Shown: positions 1 through 10,995, numbered from the stretch's first letter. The stretch: 64,000 bases of DNA from Gigaspora margarita (GCA_009809945.1 WTPW01000195.1:346308-410307); one strand, 5' to 3'. Notes: generated from the sequence alone by a model not told the origin. Made by a program: numbers and translations.

Positions 1-518
1 TTACTTAGAGCAAAAATTTATAATTAATTAGTAGAATTCGCATAATGCAGAATTTTCTATATTTTTACTAATAAAAATATAAAAAATTCTGCATTATACA
101 AAATTTTACTAATGAAACATAATACTTAGCACTAAATAAACTTGTTTAGCAGCAAAAATACATTATTTTGATATATTTTTATATTTTAAATAAGCTTAAT
201 TAATGCTTGAAGTTTTAATTTATTAGCAATATATTATATTATATATAGTATTATATATAATATATATGTGTAATGTAAGACGTTGGGCTTACCCCTCCCC
301 CTAAAATTTTATGTAATATCTGTTACCACCCTAACCTGTGGCAAAATTTTTTATTACCTAGTATTCACCTAGGTCACTCAGATGACCTACTCGCAGGCAG
401 AATTTTTCTATTATCTAGTGTTTACCTGGATCACTCAGGTGACCAACCCATGGTACCCCGAGTTAGGATTTTTGTAACGGGTCAGAACACTAGACCCAGG
501 TTAGGACTTTTGTGATGG
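1..518. repeat. AT-rich DNA with short degenerate tandem repeats
   Basis: The first ~285 bases are AT-rich with no coding signal. From about 340 to 520 there are two diverged copies of a ~65-bp unit (TACCTAGTATTCACCTAGG and ATCTAGTGTTTACCTGGATC, each followed by CACTCAGRTGACC) and then two copies of a ~35-bp unit ending in GGGTCAGAAC. The last copy supplies the target site of the next element. Confidence 0.5.
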
Positions 519-526
519 GTCAGAAC

Positions 527-1849
527 CAGTATTGGAAATTCAAAAAAAATTTTATGATTTTTGTGAACATAATTTTTTTTTATAATGTTCACATTAAAAA
601 TAAATATGTTCACAAATAAAATTTATAATAATTAATATATAAAATTAAAAACTCTTGAAATTACTATATTTTACTAATATAATTTATATTTATTAATATA
701 TTTAATATAACTAAATTGTATAGCTATTTATTTATAAAATTAATATATTTAATCTTTATTTAAAACAATATATTATTGATTATTTCTATATAATAAATTT
801 GCCAAACTTTATATGCATGTTCAAAATCAAATCATTTATAGATGAGCTATTTATAAAAATTAACAAAAGATAATTAAAAGTTCTAAAATGTATTCTATTT
901 CTAAATTTGGTTTAATTAATTTTGTTATAAAAATATACATTCTACTACTATATTATAAAGTGGAAGTATTAAAAATTTTTAAGCAATATGCAAACAAAAT
1001 TCCATTCTTTAATTAAATTTTTAATATTAATTAGTAAAAAAAAATTAATTCCTAAATTGAAATAAAGTTACTAATTTTTTTTGAATTTAAAGTTGCAAAG
1101 CCAGAAGCACTTTATTTGTACTTGTATTAGCATATTGTATCTTGCTAACAATAAGCTATCTCTGAAAATAAGCTAATCCCCTCTTTTGGTCAAAAAACTC
1201 AAAAACATTTTTGACCCAAAAATAAGCTACCCCACGATCGATGACAGTTGCTACATAGTAAAGTCCCAAACTTTACTATGTAAATCGATTAAAGTCGCTT
1301 AAGTAAATTACTCGAAAGATCAAATTGTACATACTGTGAAATTTTCAAAAAAATTGGAGAACTTTTTATTATTATGCTTTGAAATTTATTTTCAATGAAA
1401 AAAAAAATTTTTTTAAAAAATATATTTGTTGAAGTTAAAATTAAAAGTCAAATAATAAAAAGTGCTCCAATTTTGATGAAACTTTCAGTATATATTATTC
1501 TTCCAAACAAGTTTGCTTAAGTACCAATAACCAATTTAAATAATAGAATTGACATATAATATAATAACTATTTGCAATTGACCAAAAATTAATTATATCC
1601 AAAAATAAGCTACTCACAGATTTTTGTATTCAAAATCGTCCAAAAATGGAGACTTATTTTTGGAAAAATATGGTAAATATAATAAATTATGAATAAGAAA
1701 TTATAAAAATTAAAATTTATATTCACACTACGTGAATATAAATTATAAAATTTTTGATTTCTTATGTGAACATAAAATATAAAAATTTTGATTTTTTAAA
1801 AAAATTTATGTTCACTGTGAACACTTTGAACATATGATTTCCAACACTG
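527..1849. mobile_element. Non-autonomous hAT-like element, GTTCACA-motif interior
   Basis: Ends are inverted: CAGTATTGGAAATTCA on the left and CAGTGTTGGAAATCA when the right end is read inward. A perfect 8-bp direct duplication, GTCAGAAC, flanks it (519-526 and 1850-1857), which with the CAGTG-type end fits the hAT superfamily. The subterminal parts hold repeated forms of TTGTGAACATAA / ATGTTCACA. There is no transposase reading frame. A separate TA-flanked element is nested at about 1130-1673. Confidence 0.8.
1130..1673. mobile_element. TA-flanked inverted-repeat MITE (AATAAGCTA family)
   Basis: A foldback element inside the hAT-like element. The right end reads ...TTTTTGGAAAAATATGG then TA. 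The left end is TA-GCATATTGTATC, diverged but in the expected place. Subterminal AAAATAAGCTA boxes and paired arms (TAGTAAAGTC..., AACTTTTTATTATT...) match the copies at 12531, 34179, 58734 and 59233. Non-coding. Confidence 0.6.
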
Positions 1850-2109
1850 GTCAGAACATATATATATCAGTATTAATAATTTTATTTTATTTTAATTTTT
1901 TTTTAAAATAAGGTCTGTTCTTTTTTTTCTTTATTAAATAAAATACTATTACTACATATTACAGTAGTTATTTTAACTATTTTTAGAAAGGGATAGAGTA
2001 AGGCTAATTTATTGCTGACCCATACTTTGATAAGTAAGGTTGAGAACCTCTTAGTCTATACTAACTTTATATCATAATGATATATTAAAATTAATAAATT
2101 ATCTTAACT

Positions 2110-2960
2110 ATCTGTAGTATTTTATTTTTGCTATATCTACAGAGGGAACTGTGTATTTCTATTGCATTGATAGAGTGAGTTATATTTTGTTTATTTTTGC
2201 TAACTATATTAGTATCTATTCTACTATTCTTCCAAATCTGTTTATATGTATCTTCTATAATTTTATAATATACTGTAGCACTGGTATTAATTTGTCAATT
2301 GATTTTGTTCAGAAGAGGAATTTGGTCTTTTTATTTATTAGTCCCAAAAAAGTTGTATATTCTTTATGCAGATATACCCTCTTGAAGGTTTTGGTGAATT
2401 CTTGTGGGTTTGCATCTGATATTTTTTCTTTTTCTGCTATCTTTCTTATGTTTTTATCAATAATTTTCTCAATTTTGTTATATTTGTTTTATATATGATT
2501 AGGTAGAGAATTGTTTCATCAGTGCTTTTGCATTGTTTACATCTAGAACTTCTGTACTTCTTTGGGTTCTTTGGTACATGGTAACTGTTGTTGGTAATTT
2601 GTTGGTAATAAGCTTGATTATAAATGCTTTAATCTTTGATTTGTAATTGGCAATATGCCTTGTTATTGGTTTATTGTTTTAGATTATCATTTTATATATC
2701 CATTTCTAGTTAATACCTAATATATCCAGTTCCTTGTTTGTTCTTGGCTGTGGAACTGTGCTAGTATTCATGCCTGATTGATTAGCTTAAGCAGGACTCT
2801 CAGTATATAAACAATTAAATTTTAGGCCAAATATATAGAGTAATTCTTATATTGTATTATTTTGTATCATAGATCTGTGAATAGTATAGTATAGTTAGAT
2901 TTTCTCAGCTATTTAGTTGTTATTTGTTTGTCTATCATCAGCAAATTTATATATGCGTAA
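2110..2960 (-). pseudogene. Decayed LINE fragment: end of reverse transcriptase and C-terminal zinc region
   Basis: Read on the minus strand from 2960 down, the translation gives FADDRQTNN (like the catalytic F/YxDD box of reverse transcriptase), then FGLKFN about 35 residues later (2815-2830), which is the usual spacing to the GLKxN box. Further down come a lysine-rich stretch KIKAFIIKLITNKLPT near 2600-2650 and CKQCKSTDETILYLI near 2500-2560, which resembles the Cys-x2-Cys...ET-xx-HL element at the C terminus of many LINE proteins. Stops and frame changes are frequent, so this is a relic. A hydrophobic plus-strand open frame here is the antisense of this relic. The upstream RT half is not recognisable beyond the adjoining TIR element. 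Confidence 0.55.
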
Positions 2961-3555
2961 TCTTGCGCAAGTTTTTACGGTATGTAAAAAAATCGTAAAC
3001 TTACGTAGGATTTAGTGTAAAACTATGTAAGTCTTACAGTATGTAAGAAAATTGTAAATTTATATAAAATTTTTACGTAAATTTACGATTTTCTTATAGT
3101 GTGTAAAAAAATTGTAAATTTATGTAAAAATTTTATGTAACTTTACAATTTTCTTATGGTATGTAAGAAAATCATAAATTTACATAAAAATTTTACGTAA
3201 ATTTACGATTTTTCTGACGAACTGTAAGAATACAGTCATTTTTCCTTTTCCAATTTTTGTATTGATTATATGCGATATATAACGCATAATTGTTTTATTG
3301 TATTCATTAGTAGTTTCGAAATGGTTCGAACTGGTTTGTAACCTAATTATACCAAGCGCACATTGGACTATATTTTTGAAATGTTTCGAAATATTTTAGG
3401 ACTGAGAAACCAAGCTGGATCAGTAGATCTGTAGCCTGGGTCATACCAAGGACGCGTTTGACTAATATTTTCAAAATGTTTCGAAATGTTTCGATAATCA
3501 TAGTACAAGATCAGATTAGATCTGTTTATTTTTTTTTATTTATAATTTAGATCTT

Positions 3556-3650
3556 CTATCAAATTTTTTTTTGTTTCGTTTCCTTTTGTTTCCTTTTGTT
3601 TCCTTTTGTTTCCTTTCGTTTAGTATCGTTTTGTTTCATTTGTTTTATCA
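3556..3650 (+). repeat. GTTTCCTTTT tandem repeat
   Basis: Short direct repeats of GTTTCCTTTT grading into TCGTTTTGTTTC variants, inside the 2.2-kb TIR element. Simple-sequence character; no coding value. Confidence 0.7.
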
Positions 3651-3766
3651 TTTTTTTTGTATTTTTTTTCTTTATTAATTTTTTTTTATTTTATTTCTAC
3701 AAAAACACTTTTTGACACTTTGCAAGAAATCTAGCGACTTTCTGACACCTTGCGCAAGGCAACACA

Positions 3767-3860
3767 TTGTTGTTGTTCTAGTTGGTGTGTTGTAGTTGGT
3801 GTCGTTGTTGGTGTCGTTGTTGGTGTCGTCGTTGGTATTGTCACTAGCTGGTGTCGTTGT
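3767..3860 (+). repeat. GTCGTTGTTGGT tandem repeat
   Basis: About six degenerate copies of a 12-15 bp unit (GTCGTTGTTGGT, GTCGTCGTTGGT, TTGTAGTTGGT). It opens a G/T-rich stretch that yields short hydrophobic open frames to about 4130, which I do not regard as genes. Confidence 0.65.
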
Positions 3861-4124
3861 TGTTCTTGTGGAATAGCTTTACCTCTCTCAGTGTTCTTGT
3901 AGATGGTATTGTTGTGGGTGGTCTATTTGTTTTTCTTCTCTTGCGTTCGTATGGGGTGGTCTTGCTCGTTTCTCTTGCATTTGTACAGGGTGGTCTTGCT
4001 CATTCTCTTGCGCTCGTTAGGGGTCGTATTGGGTGATTTTTCTCATTTCTCTTGCGTTTTTACGGGTGGTATAACACTAATACTTCTGAGAAATAGTTTT
4101 TTTTACTTCTTTACTATTTTTTTT

Positions 4125-4700
4125 AGAAAGTAGCGAATATAAGCGACTATAAGCGAATATGTGCGAATATAAGCAAAGATGAGCGAATATAAGCAACTGT
4201 AATAGTTTATTTTTTTCGTTTTCATTTTTTTTTCATTATTTTTTTCGGTTTCGTTTTTTGTTTTTTGTTCTTTTTTTTTTACTTATTTTTTTAATTTTAT
4301 TTTATTTTATTTATTCCTTACTTCTTTCAGAACTTTGCAAGAAAATGACGTAACTATTCTAGCACTTTACAAGAACACCAATTCCAACTTCTCCGGCACT
4401 TTGCAAGAAGTAGCGAATATGTACGAATATAAGCAAATATTGGCGAATATGCGTGAATATAAGCAAATATAATAGTTTATTTTTTTTCATTTTCATTTTT
4501 TTCGTTATTTTTTGGTTTCGTTTTTTGTTTTTTGTTTGTTTTCTTTTTTTTTACTTCAGAACTTTGCAAGAAAACGACGTAACTATTCTGGCACTTTACA
4601 AGAACACAAATTCTAACTTCTCTGGCACTTTGCAAGAATGAGCGAATATAAGCGAATATAAGCGAATATAATAGGTTGTTTTTTTTGTTTTCATTTTTTT
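4125..4700 (+). repeat. AGCGAATATA minisatellite with ~229-bp higher-order period
   Basis: Runs of AGCGAATATA alternate with T-rich blocks and a longer block containing CAGAACTTTGCAAGAAAA and CACTTTACAAGAACAC. The long block occurs at about 4328 and again at about 4557, giving a ~229-bp period. The AAGCGAATA word is related to the GCGAAAACTTGCG words near 4905, so the element looks self-similar. Confidence 0.65.
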
Positions 4701-4894
4701 TTCGTTATTTTTTTTTTGGTTTCGTTCTATTTTTTGTCATTTTTTTTTATAATAATATATAATAAAATATATAATATTTAAAATATAATATATAATAAAT
4801 AAAATAAAATTTTATATTAAATTGTGAAAACTTGTGAATATTGTATATTTATTGTTATTTAAAATAATTTATAATAAAAAAAAATTTTATAATA

Positions 4895-5150
4895 AATTGC
4901 GAAAACTTGCGAAAACTTGCGAAAACCTGTAAAACGTTCAGGCGATATATATCTAACCGGTTAGTAATCGATGTATATCAATTTCAAATTTACTATGCCN
5001 TAAATGTTCNTAATTATTACACCTGNGTAATACTCCNTAGTTACTATAGCGTAAACTTGCGTAATTATTACTCCTACGTAATCCTCCGTACTAATCGTAA
5101 GTTTTCGTAAGTTTACACCTGTGTAAAAACTTGCGGAGGTTTACGCATAT
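4895..5150. repeat. Palindromic CGTAA-motif cluster with four ambiguous bases
   Basis: Repeated GCGAAAACTTGC, CTCCGTAATA and CGTAAGTTTACG words. Bases 5000, 5010, 5026 and 5037 are N, and each falls at or next to the variable position of the CGTAA word, as expected if several near-identical repeat copies were merged in the assembly. Confidence 0.6.
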
Positions 5151-5324
5151 TTTTTTTGCTGATGATATTAACTGTCAGTTGCAGTTCTCACATGGCTATG
5201 GTAACTAATATATATGTAATGATTTGTCTAAACTCTTGGTTTTGTAGTATTTTGTAATAGTAAGTAAAAGTTTTCATAATAGTATTATATTATAGTGCTA
5301 TTTGTACAGATGCACAACATTCTA

Positions 5325-5430
5325 CCAGTTGGTATAGTGGCTAGAGCCATAGCTAAAGCTACCAAGGTACTTTGTTTTCAGAAGCACAAGACTAGTTTCT
5401 AACTCAACTTCTTGTTTGCTTGTAGTAAAT
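5325..5430 (+). other. tRNA-like (SINE-head-like) fragment
   Basis: TGGTATAGTGGCTAGAGC resembles a Pol III box A, and AGTTTCTAACTC about 75 bases later is a weak box B. The tail words GAAGCACAA and AACTCAACT recur in altered form near 9325-9365. It does not fold as a complete tRNA, so I call it a retroposon remnant. Confidence 0.35.
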
Positions 5431-5533
5431 ATAATTACTGCTATTGGTTTTATATGATTACTTCTTTTAGTACCAAATATTTCTATATTAATATTGATTG
5501 TTTTGGCTATAAATAGCTGCTAGTTTATATTCT

Positions 5534-5780
5534 ATAATGTTGTTTTGATATTTGTGAAATTGGGTAGCAATCTCAATGTGATCCCATCAGAGAGTGTATG
5601 TGCAATAATTTCTTGTATGCCTCTAGTCATGTATGTCTTTAATATTAGGCTTTGCTGTATTTTCCTTATATTACTGTGAATTTTATACTTGCTATCTATT
5701 ATAACTTTTATAACTAGACCTTGTATGTTGGTATAGCAGGCTTTCTTTTGTTTGTTATTTTTTAATTTGTAGGATTTGTA
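5534..5780 (-). pseudogene. Unrecognised decayed coding stretch (~80 open codons)
   Basis: On the minus strand about 80 codons are open, including KKACYTNIQGLVIKVIIDS near the start. A short hydrophobic strand followed by 'IIDS' is faintly like the active-site strand of retroelement aspartic proteases, but the Asp-Ser/Thr-Gly triad is not present, so no function is claimed. It has no clear start codon. The flanking DNA on both sides is frame-broken. Confidence 0.25.
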
Positions 5781-5967
5781 GCATGTAATTGTTTAGCTCT
5801 TGATTTTACAATAGCTAGCATATATTATACTCTGGGTTTTGTTTATTTGACTAAAGTTTTGCTCATTACCGAACATTACCTAGTTTTTTGGTTTTATTGT
5901 ACTATACAATTTATATATGGATTAGAGTATCATCTAAAGCCATGTACCTATGTAATCAATTATGTAG

Positions 5968-8300
5968 ATTAATAATCACAATGTGATTATTGAAAATTTA
6001 AATCATTTTATAATTTTTGGTGATAATATCTTAGCAATCATCTAACAAAATTCAATGCATTTATTTTTATTTAAATTCTACAGGTATATAAAATTAAAAT
6101 TAAAAAAAAACTCATCAAATTTTGTTGTGTAGTTGCAAAGATAACTTTGCTCAAAATTTTTTAAAAAATAAAATGTCTATTAAAATTATAGCTGTAGCAA
6201 AATTTTTTCAAAACTTTGAGTAAAGATATCTTAATAACCACCCAACAATAGTTATGATTTTTTTTATTTTAATTCTACATATCTGTAGAATCAAAATAAA
6301 AAAAAAACATAAAATTTTGTTGGGTGGTTGTCAAAATATCTTCTCTCAAAGTTTTAAAAAATTTTGCATAACTATAATTTTGATAGGCATTTGAATAATT
6401 AAAAATTTTTAAGTAAAAATATCTTAGCATCATCTAATTAAATTTGATGCATTTTTTTTATTTTAATTCTACAATTTTACAGAAATACAAAATTAAAATA
6501 AAAAAGCTCATCAAATTTTGTTGGGAGGTTGCTGAGATATTTTCATCCAAAATTTTTTAAAAATTTAAACATTTATTAAAATTATAGCTGTAGCAAAATT
6601 TTTCAAAACTTTGACTAAAGGTATCTTGGCAACCACCCAATAATATTTAATAGTTTTTTAATTTTGATTCTACAGATATGTAGAATTAAAATAAAAAAAA
6701 ACAGTAAATATTGTTGAATGGTTATCAAGATACTTTCGCCCAAAGTTTTGAAAAATTTTGTTGCAGCTATAATTTTGATAGGTATTTGAATAAGTAAAAA
6801 TTTTTGAGCGAAGATATCTCAGCAATTATCTAACAAATTTCAATGCATTTTTTTTTATTTTAATTCTACAGATATATATAATTAAAATAAAAAAATTAAT
6901 AAATTTTGTTAAGTAGTTGCAGAAATAACTTCGCTCAAAATTTTTTAAAAAATTCAGACATCTATTAAAATTATAGTGCAACAAAATTTTTCAAAACTTT
7001 GAGTGAAGGTTTCTTGATAACCACCCAATAATATTTGATTTTTTTTATTAAAATTCTACATATCTGTAGAATAAAAATAAAAAAACCTATTAAATATTGT
7101 TGGGTAGTTATCAAGATATTTTCACTCAAAGTTTTGAAAATTTTGCTATAGCTATAATTTAATAGACATCTGAATTTTTTAAAAAATTTTGAGTAAAGAT
7201 ATCTCTTCAACTATTCAACAAATTCGATGAGTTTTTTTATTTTAATTCTATATATCTATAAAATTAAAATAAAAAAAGATGCATCAAATTTTATTAGATG
7301 ATTGTTGAGATATCATTGCTCAAAAATTTTTAATTATTCAAATACCTATCAAAATTATGGCTGTAACAAAATTTTTCAAAACTTTGAGTAAAGATATTCT
7401 GATAACCACCCAACAATATTTAATGATTTTTTTTTATTTGATTTAACAGATATAATATGTAGAATTAAAATAAAAAAATATCAAATATTGTTAGGTGGTT
7501 ATTAAGATATCTTTACTCAAAGTTTTAAAAAATTTTTGCTGCAGCTATAATTTTGATAGGCATTTGAATAATTAAAAATTTTTAAGCAAAGATATCTTAG
7601 CAATTATCTAACAAAATTCAACGCATTTTTTTTATTTTAATTCAACAAATATATAGAATTAAAATAAAAAAAAACTCATTGAATTTCATTGGGTAGTTGC
7701 AGAAATATCTTTGCTCAAAATTTTAAAAAATTCAAACATATATCAAAATTGTAGCTGCAGCAAAATTTTTTAAAACTTTGAGCAAAGATATGGGGGAAGG
7801 TCAATAGAATCAGGCAAATATTTTTTAAGTAAACGTTTTTAACTTTAAATCAAAATATCTTAACAATTATCAAACCAAATCTAATAAAACTTTTTTTATT
7901 TTAGTTCTATATAGTTATAAAATTAAAATAAAAAATTTTTATTAAATTTGATTTGATAATTGCTAAGATATTTCAATTCAAAATTTTAAAAAAGTTAATA
8001 AAAACAATTTGCCGGTTTTCTATTGACTTTACCCATATATTGATAACCACCCAACAATATTTGATATTTTTTTATTTTGATTCTACATATTTGTAGAATC
8101 AAAATAAAAAAAATTAAATATTTAGGTAGTTATCAAGATATTTTCGCTCAAAGTTTTAAAAATTTTGTCATAGCTACAATTTTGATAGATATTTAAATTT
8201 TTTAAAAATTTTGAGTAAAGATATCTCTGCAATCATTTAACAAAATTTGATAAGTTTTTTATTTTAATTATATATATCAATAGAATCAAAATAAAAAAAT
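5968..8300. repeat. Tandem array of ~390-bp units, each with two long palindromes
   Basis: The word AACCACCCAA recurs at about 6238, 6632, 7019, 7403 and 8043. The steps are ~390 bp except the last (640), where a 245-bp element is inserted. Each unit holds two hairpins whose arms end in TTTTATTTTAATTCTACA / TGTAGAATTAAAATAAAA, one bordered by ACCACCCAACAATATTT and one by ATCTAACAAAATT. Spacers carry CAAAGTTTTGAAAAATTTTG and AGCTATAATTTTGATAGG. It is non-coding and could extrude as a chain of cruciforms. Confidence 0.8.
7791..8035. mobile_element. TA-flanked palindromic MITE (TGGGGG...GTCARTAGAAWC family)
   Basis: The ends read TGGGGGAAGGTCAATAGA and, inverted, TGGGTAAAGTCAATAGA, with TA on both sides. 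The whole element is one long hairpin around TAGTTATAAAAT. A second copy, TGGGGGGGTGTCAGTAGA, lies at 48988-49239. Removing this copy plus one TA restores the ~390-bp spacing of the host array, which confirms the boundaries. Confidence 0.8.
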
Positions 8301-8309
8301 TTATTGTGT

Positions 8310-8600
8310 TTGGCCTCACCTATACTTGTTATGATAACTATTATAGTTTTTTATTTAATAAGAATATATACATATCAAAAAAACTTAATAAATAGATAGG
8401 CTTCGAATTAATTATACAAAGTTTCTTTTTATTAACTATAATAATATATTTACATTGCTAGAGTAATAAACTTCTGAATTATTTAATATCAAATACTTTA
8501 CAATTAATTATTAAATTCTCTAAAAAAATTTTATTGCATGATCTTATCAATTTTTTTATTTTTTATTTTTTTTAAATTCTTTCTAAACCTAATTTTAATA
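8310..8600. other. AT-rich spacer
   Basis: AT-rich DNA with homopolymer runs. I see no gene or clear repeat here. Confidence 0.4.
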
Positions 8601-8605
8601 AAATT

Positions 8606-8728
8606 ATGCCTAATAGACAAGCACAGCACTCTCTGAGCACTCCACTACCACCACCCATAACACCCCCATGGCTTAGCCCTACTCAATCTTCTACTCCAAT
8701 AGCTCATAATGAATGTATTCAATATTAT
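8606..8728 (+). pseudogene. Short Pro/Ser-rich reading frame cut by a hAT-like insertion
   Basis: ATG at 8606 opens MPNRQAQHSLSTPLPPP, followed by Thr/Pro/Ser/Trp-rich residues, and runs without a stop into the hAT-like element at 8729. Base composition is clearly less AT-rich than the surroundings, which suggests a former coding exon or retroelement N terminus. With the insertion and one 8-bp duplication removed, the frame meets a stop three codons after the target site. Product unknown. Confidence 0.3.
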
Positions 8729-8972
8729 CAGGGTTGGCAAATAGAACAATAGAACAAAACCTTGATTTTTTGACTTTATATAAAAAAAAATTTTTTATTA
8801 ATAATTTGCAATTATTTAAGTATATATTGTTAGACCATAATAAAGTAATAAATTTAAAATACTTTTATATTTATTTAGTAAAATTTAATACTAAAAATTT
8901 ACAATAGAAAAATAAAAAAAGTAAATAGAATTAGAAGCCAATAGAACAAACATAGTAAACATGACAACCCTG
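8729..8972. mobile_element. Non-autonomous hAT-like element, AATAGAAC-motif interior
   Basis: Left end CAGGGTTGGCAAATAGAAC and right end, read inward, CAGGGTTGTCATGTTTAC. A perfect 8-bp duplication AATATTAT flanks it (8721-8728, 8973-8980). AATAGAAC repeats fill both subterminal regions and the centre is AT-rich. It is 244 bp and non-coding. Confidence 0.85.
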
Positions 8973-8980
8973 AATATTAT

Positions 8981-9600
8981 ATAGACACTAACTAAACATC
9001 ATTACACATCCCTAGCACAATCTAGAGGTCTACTTGACCATTCTAGTTAAGAATAGATCATAAGTAAAGTAGCTTGTACTTCTATCTCTGTTTAATAAAT
9101 AGGTTTAAATATGTATAACATTGATGTATATATACAGCTTATAAAAAATTCTAATAAAGTTATAGAGGATAAACCTCTCTTAAAAAAAATAAAAAATAAA
9201 ATTATGCCTAATCTGATTAATGAAATTATAATTCTAATTTTTTTTCTATTTTATTTGCACTATTGTGTAAACTCTAGAACCATTTGAACTATTCATATAT
9301 ACAGTATAACTAAAACTAGGCTAATGCACAGCATTTTGTGTTCGAAGCACAATAACAACTAAGATCTATTTCATTTTTTTGATATGACGCAAATCAAAAT
9401 AATACGATGCATCAAAAAGGTAACTAATATACACATGCGAACAGACACCAAATACAGAAGTTACATTTTTGATATTTCTATTATTGGATATATCAAAAAT
9501 GTAACTTTTGTATCACCTTACGTAAACATATAAAGTCCTTCGCTACGCTTCGGACAATAAAATAATTTATTAATTAATTATACTGATCAATACAGATTAA
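8981..9600. other. AT-rich spacer with two strong hairpins
   Basis: No gene is seen. At 9458-9507 AAGTTACATTTTTGATAT pairs with ATATCAAAAATGTAACTT. At 9535-9555 GTCCTTCGC-TAC-GCTTCGGAC forms a short GC-rich hairpin in otherwise AT-rich DNA, a form typical of organelle intergenic hairpins. Near 9325-9365 words shared with the tRNA-like fragment at 5325 occur (GTTCGAAGCACAA). Confidence 0.45.
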
Positions 9601-9619
9601 AATTAGATTAAAATAGGGT

Positions 9620-9692
9620 GTGGTAGCTTAGAGAAGTGGTTAGTTGTCACCCTCCAAGTGGCAGATCTAGAGTTCAAATCCTACTGGTGACA
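9620..9692 (+). promoter_or_regulatory. Internal Pol III promoter boxes of the retroposon head
   Basis: TAGCTTAGAGAAGTGG fits the A box (TRGYNNARNNGG) and AGAGTTCAAATCC fits the B box (GGTTCRANYCC) at normal tRNA spacing. A 7-base loop CCTCCAA closed by CAC/GTG would give a UCC anticodon, so a tRNA-Gly-like origin is possible. The T stem pairs poorly, so this is a relic head and not a tRNA gene. Confidence 0.55.
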
Positions 9693-10387
9693 CTTTGAAA
9701 ATAGACCTGTGCTTCAGTAACTGTTTCTTGTTGATCAGTTGCTTGGTACACCATCTTGAATGGGAGCTATCAGGTACACAAAATTCAAGAAACCAGAGAA
9801 ATGGTATACCTGTTTGGCAAGCCCCGAGTAAGGAGGTAACAAAGATCTTTGATAGTCCTACCAAAGCTAGAATATTGGAAACCAGAGCTGGAGAATTGAA
9901 TGACAAGACTTTCGAAGAGAGGTCCACCAACCTGGCCACCGGAGTTGCACCAGAGAAAAAGGATATATGTTTCAGTAGCATGTACCAAAAGGAGAGAGTC
10001 TATTCAGTACTTAAAGCTGAACTGACCAACCCTTCCAGGCTAACTGGTTTGGAAGTTTAGAGATATTGGGAAAGGACTGATAGGAAGATTGTAATGGATG
10101 CTAGGGTGGAGTGAATCTTACAAGGGCAAAAGTAGGTAACAGTAGTGGTTTAAGGTTAGCTCTAACTACAAATGTTGGTATAATGCAGATATATAAGTTA
10201 CTAAAGTGTAGGTGAATACCTGGGTGGGAAGGTACTGCTCTACCAAGTTTTTTATCAAGAATAAACTAGTCTTAAGGGTCATATGAAAGAGATTCAGGCA
10301 TCTGAACTAATTTATATTGTACTGCGGATGTCTGGTAAATCAGTTGAGATTGGTCAAGGAGCAGATAAGATCAGAGGGTTTAAATAG

Positions 10388-10995
10388 TGTCATGATGGAA
10401 ATATATATGCAGTGTATTTAGTCAGAGGGATTAATTTGGAGCTATAAAGCGATAATGAAATGAAAATATAGTGTTAGTTCAAATAATAAAACAATAAGTA
10501 ATAAAATAATAATATGTATATGTTAGATACTTATCCAGTTATGAACGAACGATTAATTTGTGGACATGTGATTCACATGCTTTGCGGTGACGATCGATCA
10601 GAATTATGCACGATCGGGTAAATAAAATACTGAAGTAAGGAAACAATCAACAGATCAAAGTAAGATCACATTATGCAATAGTTGGTAGTACAAAAAGTTT
10701 ATCAAAGTAAGATAAACTTTGCATGAAAAATATGTAATAAATTTAAGAATATAAGGGGCCGTGTGACTTACGTATGATGTAATAACATGAGTCAAAATAT
10801 GTATATTTAAGCAAAAAGAAAATAATAAAGTTAATTAGAGCTTCTTTTCTCAAAAGTAATTAAATTGATAAAATAAATTTAATAAATACTTGCCTTGTTG
10901 ATATCTTTGTCAAATTCGCTTGGGTTGAAAGTGATTAGTGCTAAACATCTGGATTAGGTTCTTTTTTTGACGAAAGTCATAGATTAACCCATAAC
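10388..10995. mobile_element. ~600-bp insertion of unknown type inside the retroposon
   Basis: Compared with the right-edge copy, continuity is broken exactly between GAGGGTTTAAATAG and AATAGGCAAT, and AATAG is present at both borders, so it may be a 5-bp target duplication. Inside are CGATCGATCAG / ACGATCGG words and a hairpin AAAGTTTATC...GATAAACTTT near 10695-10730. No clear terminal inverted repeat and no coding frame. Confidence 0.4.

Larger units (their letters stand above)
2934..5166. mobile_element. 2.2-kb inverted-terminal-repeat element made of CGTAA / GCGAATATA motif repeats
   Basis: The two ends are inverted copies of each other over about 45 bases: ATCATCAGCAAA, a 4-5 base spacer, ATATGCGTAA, then CGCAAGTTTTTAC. 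The interior is almost wholly repetitive: palindromic GTAAATTTACG repeats (2960-3230), GTTTCCTTTT, GTCGTTGTTGGT and AGCGAATATA arrays, and CGTAA repeats again at the right end. No transposase is seen. No convincing target duplication longer than TA was found. The outermost 12 bases also read as F-A-D-D codons on the outward strand at both ends, so the exact boundary with the LINE relic is uncertain. Confidence 0.55.

Noticed and set aside
2151..2498. 115-codon hydrophobic plus-strand frame (multi-pass membrane protein?)
   Set aside because: It is the antisense of a T-rich, decayed LINE 3' region whose minus strand gives recognisable LINE text.
5968..8300. Possible CRISPR-like array of palindromic repeats
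   Set aside because: The unit period is ~390 bp, spacers are themselves repeated, there are no cas genes, and the context is eukaryotic. It is a satellite or foldback array.
9620..9692. Functional tRNA-Gly gene
   Set aside because: A and B boxes are present, but the T stem does not pair and the acceptor stem is short; the unit is the head of a flanked retroposon.
9695..10060. 121-codon plus-strand open frame
   Set aside because: It lies inside the body of a tRNA-headed retroposon, has no family resemblance, and its antisense strand is equally open. Judged fortuitous.
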